Source of the DNA: Thermotogota bacterium
GTDB taxonomy: Bacteria > Thermotogota > Thermotogae > Thermotogales > DSM-5069
Assembly: GCA_029551145.1 (NCBI GenBank)
Contig: JAKPGA010000069.1
Location: forward strand, 44,051 to 108,050
Direction of reading: 5' to 3'
Length of the DNA stretch: 64,000 nt
This document shows positions 36,265 to 44,946 of this stretch, piece by piece. Numbering within the stretch: position 1 is the first letter of the stretch; each line of letters starts with the position of its first letter. The notes under the pieces are model-generated. The model ran no database searches, had not been told where the DNA came from, and saw only the letters and a program-made list of their open reading frames with translations. The translations under genes were made by a program, and so were the position numbers.

Positions 36265-36954
36265 TCATCTTGTGGAAAATCCAACCAGCAGTATGAAACA
36301 AAGTACCACAAGGCCTGCACAAAGCAGAGCAACAGTTTTCCACACAATGGTGATTGATTTCTTCCAGAAACTGTAAGCAGGCCTTGGTGTCATGATGTAT
36401 CCAAGTGCCATACCTGTCACAAACCCACCTATGTGGGCAGCGTTGTTTATTCCGCTTCCAGGAATGAAACCGTAGACTATGTTGAAGATTATCATTGGTA
36501 GAAGCGTATAACCGGTGAACTGTCTCATGAAAAATGGTGTATCACGGCGGAATCCCAGAGCAAAGAGTACTCCAACAAGACCAAAGATGGATCCACTTGC
36601 ACCAACTGATATGGCTCGGTAGTAAAGAAATTGTGTTGCCAGGTTTCCAACCACACCGGTCAGTAGATATATAAAGACGAATTTCTCGACACCATATATT
36701 GATTCTACTATGTTCCCAAAATAGAAGAGTGCATAGGAATTGAAAAGCAAATGCAAAAGGCCACCATGTACGAAAATCGCCGTGATCACTCTATACCATT
36801 CACCATTACTTACCAAAGGTCCATACTGTGCACCGAATCTTATGTACAGATATGCCTGGTTTCGCAAACTCGAAAAACTTTGAACAAAAAACATGAGAAC
36901 AACGACTATAACGTTTATCGCCAAGATGAGGTACGTTACCTTCCAATGCTTCAA
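36265..36954 (-). CDS. rhomboid intramembrane serine protease (second)
   Basis: A 229-residue membrane protease, a different subgroup from the rhomboid at 27.3 kb. Motifs are 'ITAIFVHGGLLHLLFNSYALFYFG', the catalytic Ser in 'SVGASGSIFGLVG' and the catalytic His in 'NAAHIGGFVTG'. Two extra hydrophobic segments at the C-terminus. TTG 36954 follows GGAGG by 8 nt; the track's GTG is in the SD. Apparently monocistronic, with a TATAAT at 36974-36979 just upstream. Confidence 0.9.
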   Translation of the reverse strand: MKHWKVTYLILAINVIVVVLMFFVQSFSSLRNQAYLYIRFGAQYGPLVSNGEWYRVITAIFVHGGLLHLLFNSYALFYFGNIVESIYGVEKFVFIYLLTGVVGNLATQFLYYRAISVGASGSIFGLVGVLFALGFRRDTPFFMRQFTGYTLLPMIIFNIVYGFIPGSGINNAAHIGGFVTGMALGYIMTPRPAYSFWKKSITIVWKTVALLCAGLVVLCFILLVGFSTR

Positions 36955-36973
36955 CGAATGCACCTCCGTCTTG

Positions 36974-36979
36974 ATTATA
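36974..36979 (-). promoter_or_regulatory. -10 element candidate for the second rhomboid
   Basis: A perfect TATAAT on the minus strand, 20 nt before the chosen TTG start. No convincing -35 at 16-18 nt (TTGAAT lies 13 nt away), so the leader and promoter remain tentative. Confidence 0.35.
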
Positions 36980-37249
36980 ACCTATAAGCCAGATTCAAGG
37001 AAAAACATCAATTCAGCAATTGAAAACCATTGTTCTAAGGATTGACATAAAAGCTTTTGTTCAAGAAGATGTGATTTATTGTATGAGTTTTCGGATCATT
37101 AGCGTAAAGATTCATGAAGAACTTGCCAACTGAACGGATAGGCCATTAATTAGTACTTTAGCAGTTCATGAGTGATGGCTCAGCTGAAGAAAAGTGTTAC
37201 GTGCTTGATTAATCTCTCTAAACGCAATTTCCTCTAACTCAATGCTTTT
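36980..37249. other. non-coding region between rhomboid and the LIV operon
   Basis: Part of a 438-bp divergent gap (36955-37392). AT-rich with no credible reading frame, tRNA or strong hairpin. A TTGACA at 37042 has no matching -10. The functional promoter candidate for the LIV operon lies just after this stretch. Confidence 0.6.
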
Positions 37250-37278
37250 TTGACAACTTGAAACATGGATGATGTAAT
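37250..37278 (+). promoter_or_regulatory. promoter candidate for the LIV operon
   Basis: Consensus TTGACA, 17-nt spacer, TGTAAT. The expected start near 37285 leaves a leader of about 105 nt before ATG 37393, ending in the strong SD AAAGGAGGCGG. Confidence 0.6.
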
Positions 37279-37392
37279 CGAAACTGTTGAGAAAAAAATC
37301 ACACGTTTTTGGAAAGAAAGATCCTCAAAGTCGAGGCTGTTTTAACACAAGGTACAGAGATCACACTCTTTTGTAAAGGAGGCGGTAGAAGT

Positions 37393-38637
37393 ATGAGAAA
37401 GTTGCTTGTAGTCTTCGCGGTTCTTTTGGCATTCACAGTCTTCGCAGAAGAAGTCATAAAGATCGGTGCTATTTTTCCATTGACCGGCCCTGCAGCAGCG
37501 ACAGGGGTTAAGATCAAATACGCGGTCGAAGTGGCACAAGAGATCATCAACGGTGAACATCCAGAAATTGAACTGTTGCTTGGAAAGAGCGCAGGCCTGC
37601 CAAATCTCAATGGTGCTAAGATCCAGTTTGTTTTCGCCGATCACCAGGCGAATCCGGAATTGGCCATGGCGGAAGCCGAAAGATTGATCAGGAACGAGGG
37701 AGTTGTTGCTTTGATAGGTTGTTATCACTCGTCGGCTACGAAACCAGCGAGCCAGGTAGCAGAAAAGTATGGAATACCGTTTATCGCAGGTTCTTCGAGT
37801 TCTGCCGCACTTACTGAAAGAGGGTTGCAGTGGTTCTTCAGGATAGCACCGCACGACGGGATGGAAACTGTGTTCTTCTTTGAGTACCTGAAGTATCTGA
37901 ATCAGAAATACAATGCGAATGTAAAAAAGGTGGCTGTTGTCTACATAGACAATGAATATGGAGTTCATGCCGCTCAGATGGTGAAAGAGAAGATAAAAGA
38001 CTACCAGGCCGATGGTTTCAGCATCGTCGCCGATGTGAAATATCCAGCCGGCGCAACCAACGTGGATATCGAGGTTCAAAAGATTAAAGGTGCAAAACCC
38101 GACGCCATATTCCACGCATCTTACATTGGTGACATGACCATGTTTGTCAAGAAATACAAAGAGTTCAACGTTGTACCAAAGGTTGTGCTTTCTTACTGTG
38201 GTGGTTACCAAGACCCCCAGTTCGTGATCAACCTTGGAAAGGATGCCGATTACTTCGCTGGTCCAAATGCAACCACGTCAGCATTGTTCAAGAAAATGGC
38301 AATACTCGCCAAAATCAACGAGATGTACAAGGCGAAATCAGGCGTAGATATCGACGGACCAACACTTGAAGACTTTGCTTCGGCCATCGTCATTGCTGAA
38401 GCGATAAACCTCGCTGGTTCAACCGATCCCCAAAAGGTTCTGAACGTTCTCAAGACAGGGACTTTCATGGCTCCTTACTTTGTATCTGGAAGAATAAAAT
38501 TCGGACCAGACGGTCAGAATATCTACTCTGCATCAGTTATGACTCAGATTCTCGATGGTATCTACGAGGCGGTCTGGCCTGAACAGTATCAAACCAAAGA
38601 ACCTGTCCCGCAATTCCCTGACTGGAACAAGAGGTGA
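37393..38637 (+). CDS. branched-chain amino acid-type substrate-binding protein
   Basis: Periplasmic binding protein of type I fold (414 residues), receptor of the LIV ABC importer. A short signal peptide ('LLVVFAVLLAFTVFA') is cut before 'EEVIKIGAIFPLTGPAAATG', the family opening. Later 'VVALIGCYHSSATKPAS' and 'PFIAGSSSSAALTERG' contact the amino-acid head group in this family. ATG 37393 follows AAAGGAGGCGG. Leu/Ile/Val is the usual ligand; others such as amides or urea occur. Confidence 0.92.
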   Translation: MRKLLVVFAVLLAFTVFAEEVIKIGAIFPLTGPAAATGVKIKYAVEVAQEIINGEHPEIELLLGKSAGLPNLNGAKIQFVFADHQANPELAMAEAERLIRNEGVVALIGCYHSSATKPASQVAEKYGIPFIAGSSSSAALTERGLQWFFRIAPHDGMETVFFFEYLKYLNQKYNANVKKVAVVYIDNEYGVHAAQMVKEKIKDYQADGFSIVADVKYPAGATNVDIEVQKIKGAKPDAIFHASYIGDMTMFVKKYKEFNVVPKVVLSYCGGYQDPQFVINLGKDADYFAGPNATTSALFKKMAILAKINEMYKAKSGVDIDGPTLEDFASAIVIAEAINLAGSTDPQKVLNVLKTGTFMAPYFVSGRIKFGPDGQNIYSASVMTQILDGIYEAVWPEQYQTKEPVPQFPDWNKR

Positions 38638-38640
38638 ACT

Positions 38641-38663
38641 AAGGGGGGCGAAAGCCCCCTTTT
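38641..38663 (+). terminator. GC hairpin between receptor and permease genes
   Basis: AAGGGGGGC-GAAA-GCCCCCTTTT, a stem of about 9 bp with a GAAA tetraloop and T-tail, 3 nt after the receptor gene. In ABC operons such hairpins act as partial terminators or 3' stabilisers, so that the receptor is made in excess over the permease. Confidence 0.75.
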
Positions 38664-38688
38664 ACACATTTCACTGAAGAGGGGATGA

Positions 38689-39546
38689 ATGATGTTCTTA
38701 CAGGTTGTTCTCACCGGTGTACTTGTAGGCTCTGTTTATTCTCTCGTTGCCGTTGGGTTGACTCTTGTGTGGGGTTTGATGGATATCATAAACTTTGCCC
38801 ATGGTGATATGATGATGATATCCATGTACACGGTCTTCTGGCTATACACTCTTCTAAAATTCGACCCGTTCGTCTCCCTGCCGATATCCGCCGGCATCAC
38901 AGCTTTGCTTGGTATTGTGATCTATAAACTTGTCATCAAACGAGTTGTCAACGCGCCTGGTTTGATGGCATTACTCGCAACTTTTGGGTTGAGCTTGTTC
39001 ATAAGGAATTTCGCGCAGTTTCTCTGGACACCGAATTATAGGTTTGTTGGTGAATCGATCCTGTCAGGCAAAAGGATCCTCATAGCAGATATAGTCATTG
39101 GATTACCACAACTGATAGCAGCTCTGGGAAGCATTTTGATGACGTTGCTAATAGCCTTGTTCATAAAGAGAACGAAAACTGGTAAGGCTATACAGGCAAC
39201 CGCTCAGAGCAGGGATATAGCAGAGTTGATGGGTGTGAACACCGAAAAGGTCTACGCAGTAACTTTTGCACTCTCTGGTATATGCGTTGGCGTTGCTGGG
39301 ACACTTCTTTCAGGAATCTTTCCGGTCTATCCGGAAGCAGGTGCGATGTACGGATTACTTGCGTTTGTAATAGTCGCTCTTGGAGGTTTTGGGAACATCT
39401 GGGGTGCTTTCTACGCCGGTATTCTCATTGGCTTGACGGAAGCCCTTGGAGGTTTCTACTTAGGAACACAGTTCAAATACGCTTTGGCTTTTCTGATATA
39501 CCTTCTGGTCCTTCAGTTCAGGCCTAAGGGCTTATTTGGGTGGTGA
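38689..39546 (+). CDS. livH: LIV-type ABC permease, LivH
   Basis: First membrane subunit of the LIV importer (285 residues, about eight spans). Family opening 'VGSVYSLVAVGLTLVWGLMDIINFAHGD' and the loop 'RDIAELMGVNTEKVYAVTFALSG' (the coupling motif) are clear. ATGs at 38689 and 38692 both follow GAGGGG; either may be used. Stop lies 8 nt before the LivM ATG. Confidence 0.94.
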   Translation: MMFLQVVLTGVLVGSVYSLVAVGLTLVWGLMDIINFAHGDMMMISMYTVFWLYTLLKFDPFVSLPISAGITALLGIVIYKLVIKRVVNAPGLMALLATFGLSLFIRNFAQFLWTPNYRFVGESILSGKRILIADIVIGLPQLIAALGSILMTLLIALFIKRTKTGKAIQATAQSRDIAELMGVNTEKVYAVTFALSGICVGVAGTLLSGIFPVYPEAGAMYGLLAFVIVALGGFGNIWGAFYAGILIGLTEALGGFYLGTQFKYALAFLIYLLVLQFRPKGLFGW

Positions 39547-39554
39547 ACGAGATA

Positions 39555-40523
39555 ATGAAAAATCGCATGCTTTATCTGATCTTCGCAATTATCTTGATAC
39601 TTCCCTTTGTCTTGCAAGATGTGAATTTCCAACATATCACGATAATGTTTCTAATCTTTGCTGGTCTCGGTGAAGGTTGGAATATAATCACCGGTTTCAC
39701 AGGTCAGACTTCCTTTGGCCACGCAGCCTTCTTTGGAATAGGCGCGTATACTTCAACGATAATGTTCTACAAATTTGGCATCTCACCATGGATAGGTATG
39801 ATCTTAGGTGCCCTGTTTGCCGCAGGAATATCTGCTGTTGTCAGTTACCCTTGTTTTCGTTTGAAGGGACATTACTTTGCAATAGCGACACTTGCCGTCG
39901 CAGAAATCATAAAACAACTTTTTGTGAGCTGGGATTATGTCGAAGGCGCAACTGGAATATCGATTCCCGTCAAACCCGACAGTTTTTGGATGATGCAATT
40001 TCACAAATCAAAGATACCTTACTTCCTAATTGCATACGTGCTCTTTATCGTGGCAACTCTTGTTGCCGTTGCGGTGGAGAAAAACAAAATGGGATACTAT
40101 CTGAAAGCGATACGTGAGAGTCACGAAGCCGCAGAGGCATTAGGAATAAACACGACACGATACAAACTTTATGCAATGATGATAAGTTCCGCCGTTACTG
40201 CCGTATTTGGTACACTATATGCGCAATATATCCTCTACATAGATCCGTTCATGGTTTTTGGGCTGGACATATCTATGAAAATAGTGTTATTAACGGTTCT
40301 TGGAGGTCTTGGTAGTGTCTACGGTCCAATCATTGGAGCTGCGATTTTGATACCACTTTCTGAATACACACGCGTCTTTCTTGGTGGGACAGGTAAGGGT
40401 ATAGATCTTATGATCTACGGCGCTCTGATAGTGATAGTTGCTTGTTTTGAACCCCGTGGCGTGCTTGGGCTCTTTCGAAGAACAAAAAAGAGGGGTGCAC
40501 AATATGCCAAGACCACTGCTTGA
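39555..40523 (+). CDS. livM: LIV-type ABC permease, LivM
   Basis: Second membrane subunit (322 residues). 'GFTGQTSFGHAAFFGIGAYTS' and the coupling loop 'RESHEAAEALGINTTRYKLYAMM' identify the family. I use ATG 39555; the track's GTG 39540 lies in the end of livH and no SD clearly separates the options, so translational coupling is likely. Overlaps livG by 20 nt. Confidence 0.93.
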   Translation: MKNRMLYLIFAIILILPFVLQDVNFQHITIMFLIFAGLGEGWNIITGFTGQTSFGHAAFFGIGAYTSTIMFYKFGISPWIGMILGALFAAGISAVVSYPCFRLKGHYFAIATLAVAEIIKQLFVSWDYVEGATGISIPVKPDSFWMMQFHKSKIPYFLIAYVLFIVATLVAVAVEKNKMGYYLKAIRESHEAAEALGINTTRYKLYAMMISSAVTAVFGTLYAQYILYIDPFMVFGLDISMKIVLLTVLGGLGSVYGPIIGAAILIPLSEYTRVFLGGTGKGIDLMIYGALIVIVACFEPRGVLGLFRRTKKRGAQYAKTTA

Positions 40524-41259
40524 AGTTCAAAACCTGACGATGAAATTCGGAAGTCTTGTTGCGAATGACGATGTTTCTTTTGTGGTGAATGAAGGAGAAA
40601 TAGTCAGTCTGATAGGTCCTAATGGTGCTGGCAAGACAACACTTTTCAACTGCATTAGCGGATTCTACAAGCCTTTTTCTGGTAAGGTCATTTTCGATGG
40701 AAAAGATATCACTGGCAAGAGTACACACCAGATCACATCCATGGGTTTGACAAGAACCTTTCAGATAGTGAAACCATTGAAAGATATGACTGTAAAGGAA
40801 AATGTCCTGACAGGCGCCTTTCTTCATGCAAACAGCAAAAGGGAAGCCGAGAATCTAACAGACCAAGTTCTACGTATGACACATCTTTGGGATAAGAAGG
40901 ATATGCTGGCTGGAAGCTTGACAATAGCCGATAAGAAAAGACTTGAAGTTGCAAGAATGCTTGCAACAAAGCCAAAGATGATTATGCTTGATGAGGCGAT
41001 GGCAGGGTTGAATAAGACAGAGATCAAGGAAGCCATGGAACTTTGCGTGAATCTGAATAAGAATGGTATGACACTTCTAATAGTGGAACACGTAATGGAA
41101 GCCATCATGCCTATCTCAAACAGGGTTGTAGTACTCAATGCTGGTAGAAAGATCGCCGAAGGTAGTCCACAGCAGATAATAAATAACGAGGAAGTCATAA
41201 AGGCCTACTTAGGGGAGAGATACTATGCTAAGAGTCGACAAATTAATGGTGGGATATGA
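40504..41259 (+). CDS. livG: LIV-type ABC ATPase, LivG
   Basis: ATP-binding subunit (251 residues). Walker A 'SLIGPNGAGKTTLFNC', Walker B 'PKMIMLDEAMAGLN' and switch His in 'LLIVEHVMEAI'. The ABC signature reads 'GSLTIADKKRLEVARML' rather than LSGGQ; this form occurs in some LivG lineages. ATG 40504 follows AGAGGGGTG; the track's 40438 start lies within livM. Overlaps livF by 35 nt. Confidence 0.94.
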   Translation: MPRPLLEVQNLTMKFGSLVANDDVSFVVNEGEIVSLIGPNGAGKTTLFNCISGFYKPFSGKVIFDGKDITGKSTHQITSMGLTRTFQIVKPLKDMTVKENVLTGAFLHANSKREAENLTDQVLRMTHLWDKKDMLAGSLTIADKKRLEVARMLATKPKMIMLDEAMAGLNKTEIKEAMELCVNLNKNGMTLLIVEHVMEAIMPISNRVVVLNAGRKIAEGSPQQIINNEEVIKAYLGERYYAKSRQINGGI

Positions 41260-41932
41260 CAGCGTGCCTGTCATCTTCGATGTATCCTTCACTGTTGAAG
41301 AAGGAGAACTGATTTCAATAGTCGGTTCCAACGGTGCAGGAAAGACAACCATTCTGCGAACCATCTCAGGGCTCTTGAAACCCTTCTCTGGGACGATAGA
41401 GTTCATGGGCAAAAGGATAGACAAACTCCCAGCCCATCAGATAGTCAAACTCGGCATAGCACACGTACCAGAGGGCAGACATGTCTTTGGAAAGATGTCA
41501 GTCAGAGATAATTTGTTAATGGGCGCATACACGATAGATGATCCGAATGAAGTCAAAAGACTGCTCGATGAGATGTACGAACTGTTTCCAAAGCTTGCGG
41601 AAAGGGAAGATCAGAAAGCCGAGACAATGTCCGGTGGAGAACAACAAATGTTGGCCATTGCAAGGGCGCTGATGGCAAAGCCGAAGTTGCTTTTAGTCGA
41701 TGAGATGTCCTTGGGATTAATGCCCTTAATGGTTGACAAGGTTCTTGAAACTCTCAAAGAAGTGAATGAGAAAAAGGGTGTGACTATACTCATGGTGGAA
41801 CAAAAGGTTCAGGAAGCCCTGGAAATAGCAGACAGAGGATATATACTGCAAACGGGGAGGATTGTTGCCGAGGGAACTGGCAAAGAATTACTTGAAAGTG
41901 ACCTTGTGAAAAAAGCGTACCTTGGGATGTAG
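41225..41932 (+). CDS. livF: LIV-type ABC ATPase, LivF
   Basis: Second ATPase (235 residues). Walker A 'SIVGSNGAGKTTILRT', a canonical signature 'ETMSGGEQQMLAIARAL', Walker B 'PKLLLVDEMSLGL', and the LivF-specific 'HVPEGRHVFGKMSVRDNLLMG'. ATG after GGGGAG inside the livG 3' end. Closes the five-gene importer; gnd follows after 35 nt. Confidence 0.94.
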   Translation: MLRVDKLMVGYDSVPVIFDVSFTVEEGELISIVGSNGAGKTTILRTISGLLKPFSGTIEFMGKRIDKLPAHQIVKLGIAHVPEGRHVFGKMSVRDNLLMGAYTIDDPNEVKRLLDEMYELFPKLAEREDQKAETMSGGEQQMLAIARALMAKPKLLLVDEMSLGLMPLMVDKVLETLKEVNEKKGVTILMVEQKVQEALEIADRGYILQTGRIVAEGTGKELLESDLVKKAYLGM

Positions 41933-41967
41933 AATACGAATGTAGAATTGTGTAGGGAGGCGAGAAT

Positions 41968-43374
41968 ATGAAAGCCGATGTCGGGGTTGTTGGCCTTGCA
42001 GTGATGGGCCAAAATCTTGCTTTGAATATTGCCAGGAACGGCTACGCGGTAGCTGTTTACAACAGAACAGCAGAACGAACTAAGAAGTTCATCGAAGAAA
42101 GAGTCAAGGCAGAGAAAATTATTCCATCTTATGACATTGAACACTTTGTGGCATCCATCGAAAGACCAAGAAAAATAATACTCATGGTAAAGGCAGGTAC
42201 ACCCGTAGACGAGATGATTGAAGAATTACTTCCACACCTTGAGAAGGGTGATTTGTTGGTTGATGCAGGTAATTCTCACTACGCGGACACGAATCGAAGA
42301 CTTGAGAAGCTATCCCATCACGGAATTCTTTATCTTGGAATGGGTGTTTCCGGTGGGGAATATGGTGCACTGCATGGCCCATCGATAATGCCCGGTGGAA
42401 GTTTGGAAGCTTACAGGATGTTGCAAGATGTCTTGACGAAGATAGCTGCGAAAACAGAAGATGGACCTTGTTGCACTTATGTTGGAAATAGTTCGGCTGG
42501 TCATTTTGTCAAGATGGTACACAACGGGATTGAATACGCCATAATGCAGTCGATTGCTGAGATCTATGATATTATGAGAAAGATTCTAAGAATGAGTACC
42601 TCAGAAATTGGCCAAGTCTTCGAAGAATGGAACAAAGGTGAACTCTCTTCTTTTCTTGTGGAAATAACCTACAAAATCATGGAGTACATGGACGAAGAAA
42701 CCGGGAAACCATTGGTCGAATTGATATTGGACACTGCTGAACAAAAAGGCACGGGTAAGTGGACAGCTCAAGCAGCCCTCGATCTTGGTGTTCCAACACC
42801 TTCGTTGAACGTTGCTGTCTTCGCAAGAACCATCTCCCATTTCAAAGAACACAGAAGAGAACTGTCGAGAGTTTTTGGAGAGAAATCGAGGGTTACATCA
42901 GACAAATCACTCATCAAAGACCTTGAGAAATCACTGCTTCTCACAATGTTTCTTTCATTTTCACAGGGACTGTGGCTTATTCACGAGGCTTCAAAGGCTT
43001 ACAATTATAACATAGATCTGCCTGAAGTCTTGAGGATCTGGAAGGGTGGATGCATCATAAGAGCCAGGCTTCTAAACTATCTGGGGGCTATACTCAAAGA
43101 AAATCCAGAGAATATCAACCTGCTTGCAAGCAACAACGCAATGGACTTTGTTAAGGAAAAACTTTCTTCGGCACTGAAAGTAAGCTCAATAGCAAGGGAA
43201 TCGGGACTACCGACTCCTGTTTTGAACAGTTCAATCGACTATCTATTCAGCCTTACTGAGGAGAACCTACCCGCGAATTTGATACAGGCACAGAGAGACT
43301 TTTTTGGTGCTCACACCTTTGAACGTGTTGACAAAGAAGGTACCTTTCACGTAGAATGGCAGAAATTAGAATAA
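41968..43374 (+). CDS. gnd: 6-phosphogluconate dehydrogenase, decarboxylating
   Basis: Converts 6-phosphogluconate to ribulose 5-phosphate, CO2 and reduced nicotinamide. The 468-residue long form opens with the Rossmann 'VGVVGLAVMGQNLALNIARNGYAV' and has 'GMGVSGGEYGALHGPSIMPGG', the catalytic Lys in 'GHFVKMVHNGIEYA', and the all-helical C-terminal half. 'YNRTAERTKKF' after the glycine motif favours NADP. It feeds pentose phosphate, the pool also reached by the sugar kinase converging from the other strand. Confidence 0.97.
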   Translation: MKADVGVVGLAVMGQNLALNIARNGYAVAVYNRTAERTKKFIEERVKAEKIIPSYDIEHFVASIERPRKIILMVKAGTPVDEMIEELLPHLEKGDLLVDAGNSHYADTNRRLEKLSHHGILYLGMGVSGGEYGALHGPSIMPGGSLEAYRMLQDVLTKIAAKTEDGPCCTYVGNSSAGHFVKMVHNGIEYAIMQSIAEIYDIMRKILRMSTSEIGQVFEEWNKGELSSFLVEITYKIMEYMDEETGKPLVELILDTAEQKGTGKWTAQAALDLGVPTPSLNVAVFARTISHFKEHRRELSRVFGEKSRVTSDKSLIKDLEKSLLLTMFLSFSQGLWLIHEASKAYNYNIDLPEVLRIWKGGCIIRARLLNYLGAILKENPENINLLASNNAMDFVKEKLSSALKVSSIARESGLPTPVLNSSIDYLFSLTEENLPANLIQAQRDFFGAHTFERVDKEGTFHVEWQKLE

Positions 43375-43379
43375 CGAAT

Positions 43380-43403
43380 AAGGTGAGGCGATTGCCTCAC
43401 CTT
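43380..43403. terminator. bidirectional terminator between gnd and the FGGY kinase gene
   Basis: AAGGTGAGGC-GATT-GCCTCACCTT, a perfect 10-bp stem with 4-nt loop between convergent stops at 43374 and 43409. T-rich on the minus side (TTATTCGTTATT) and weaker on the plus side. Confidence 0.75.
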
Positions 43404-43408
43404 TGCCC

Positions 43409-44929
43409 TTACAGTCTTTTCATCAAAGATGCCGTATTATTGTACAACTCAAGGAAAATCTCGTAGTATTTGTCATATATCTTTTTTGACTCCTGATTTG
43501 GCTCAACTGCTTGCCTAAACTTGACCCAATCTTTGATTTTCTCCGGCTTGTCAATAACTCCTGTTCCAAGTCCTACCAGAAATGCATCACCAAACGGAGC
43601 TTCCACCAAACTCGCAACTTGACGCATCTTGAAACCAGTGACATCAGCGAATATCTTCACCCAGAGATTTGATTTGGCGACACCACCGACAATCCAACAC
43701 TCATCATTGAGTCTCAATCCTGCTTTCAAACCTTCTTCCATATTGTGTCTCAAAGCATAGGCTGCGCCTTCCATCAGGGCCCTGTAAACGTGAGCTCGAG
43801 TGTGGAAAAGGCTCAAACCAAAAACAGCACCCTTGGCGAATGGATCCCAAATTGGTGATCTTTCACCCATGAAATACGGAAGCACAACTATGCCGTCACT
43901 TCCTGGTGCAATTCCCTCGGCTTCCTTATCGAACAACTGATAAGGAGATGTGTTCACTCTATCAGCTACCACAGTCTCAGATTCTCCGAATTGTTCCTTG
44001 AACCACCTTGCAAGCGCACCTGTTGTCGCCGAGCCACCGAAGGTGTAGATTCTTTCGGTGTCATATACGACATATGGATAGCTCACCAAATTGAAGGCGA
44101 GTTTGCTTCCATCGTGAACTGTACCCCAACACGTCGAAGTTCCCACCATTGCCACATGCTCGCCTTCTTCAAGAGCACCTGCCGAGAGTTGTGCAACGGG
44201 CGCATCGATACCTCCAGCTATAACCGGTGTACCTTCCAATAGTCCACAGAGTGCTGCTGCTTTGCTTGTAATCTTACCAACAATGTCTGAGGATTTCACG
44301 ATTCGTTCTGGCAGATAATCAATCGGTATGCCAAGTACCTTGCACATGTGATCAGACCAGGTGAGTTTTCTGATGTCAAACAAACCACCAATGTTTCCAG
44401 CCGAAGAGTAATCGATAGCAAGCTCGTTCGTCATTTGGTAGATCACGTAGTCCTTTGGCGTGACAAACTTGTAGATCTTTTTCCACACCTCAGGAACATT
44501 GTTCTTTATCCACATCATCTTTGGAAAGCCAAAATACGAGTCCACATAATTTCCGGTTATGCCAAATATCTCCTCTTTCGGTATATTTCTTTTGACCCAT
44601 TCTGTTTCTTGCACCGCGCGCCTGTCCATCCAGATCAAACAAGGATAGAGTGGAGTCATCTCTTTGTCAACAGGTATACCCGCACCACCAAACAGACCAC
44701 TTATGGCAATACCGGCGATCTTCTCTTTGGAGATCTTTGATTTTTCGACTACCTGTTTTACCGTCTCAAACACAGCCTTTGTCCATACATCTGGCCACTG
44801 CTCGGCCCAGTTGGGTCTTGGCTTGATGACATCGTACTCTGCCGAAGCTTCAGCTATCACTGAACCCGATTCATCCACAATCACAGTCTTTGTTCCTTGA
44901 GTGCCAATATCACTACCCATGAGATACAT
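43409..44929 (-). CDS. FGGY-family pentulose/sugar kinase
   Basis: Sugar kinase of 506 residues. N-terminal phosphate loop 'GSDIGTQGTKTVIVDESG', the sugar-binding 'WAEQWPDVW', and the C-terminal ATP site 'VLPYFMGERSPIWDP' with 'EGAAYALRHNMEEG' and 'VGGVAKSNLW'. It resembles xylulokinase more than the longer L-ribulokinase. Its gene follows a FucI/AraA-type isomerase and an arabinofuranosidase, so the likely substrate is a ketopentose such as L-ribulose. ATG 44929 lies 8 nt after GGGAGG; the track start is upstream. Confidence 0.88.
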   Translation of the reverse strand: MYLMGSDIGTQGTKTVIVDESGSVIAEASAEYDVIKPRPNWAEQWPDVWTKAVFETVKQVVEKSKISKEKIAGIAISGLFGGAGIPVDKEMTPLYPCLIWMDRRAVQETEWVKRNIPKEEIFGITGNYVDSYFGFPKMMWIKNNVPEVWKKIYKFVTPKDYVIYQMTNELAIDYSSAGNIGGLFDIRKLTWSDHMCKVLGIPIDYLPERIVKSSDIVGKITSKAAALCGLLEGTPVIAGGIDAPVAQLSAGALEEGEHVAMVGTSTCWGTVHDGSKLAFNLVSYPYVVYDTERIYTFGGSATTGALARWFKEQFGESETVVADRVNTSPYQLFDKEAEGIAPGSDGIVVLPYFMGERSPIWDPFAKGAVFGLSLFHTRAHVYRALMEGAAYALRHNMEEGLKAGLRLNDECWIVGGVAKSNLWVKIFADVTGFKMRQVASLVEAPFGDAFLVGLGTGVIDKPEKIKDWVKFRQAVEPNQESKKIYDKYYEIFLELYNNTASLMKRL

Positions 44930-44946
44930 TTCCTGCGCCTCCCTCG

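Noticed and set aside
37042-37047. TTGACA as a second LIV promoter.
   Set aside because: No -10 element at 16-18 nt; the site at 37250-37278 is far better.
40504-41259. Altered ABC signature 'LTIADKKR' in LivG as a sign of inactivity.
   Set aside because: Similar forms occur in functional LivG proteins and all other ATPase motifs are intact.
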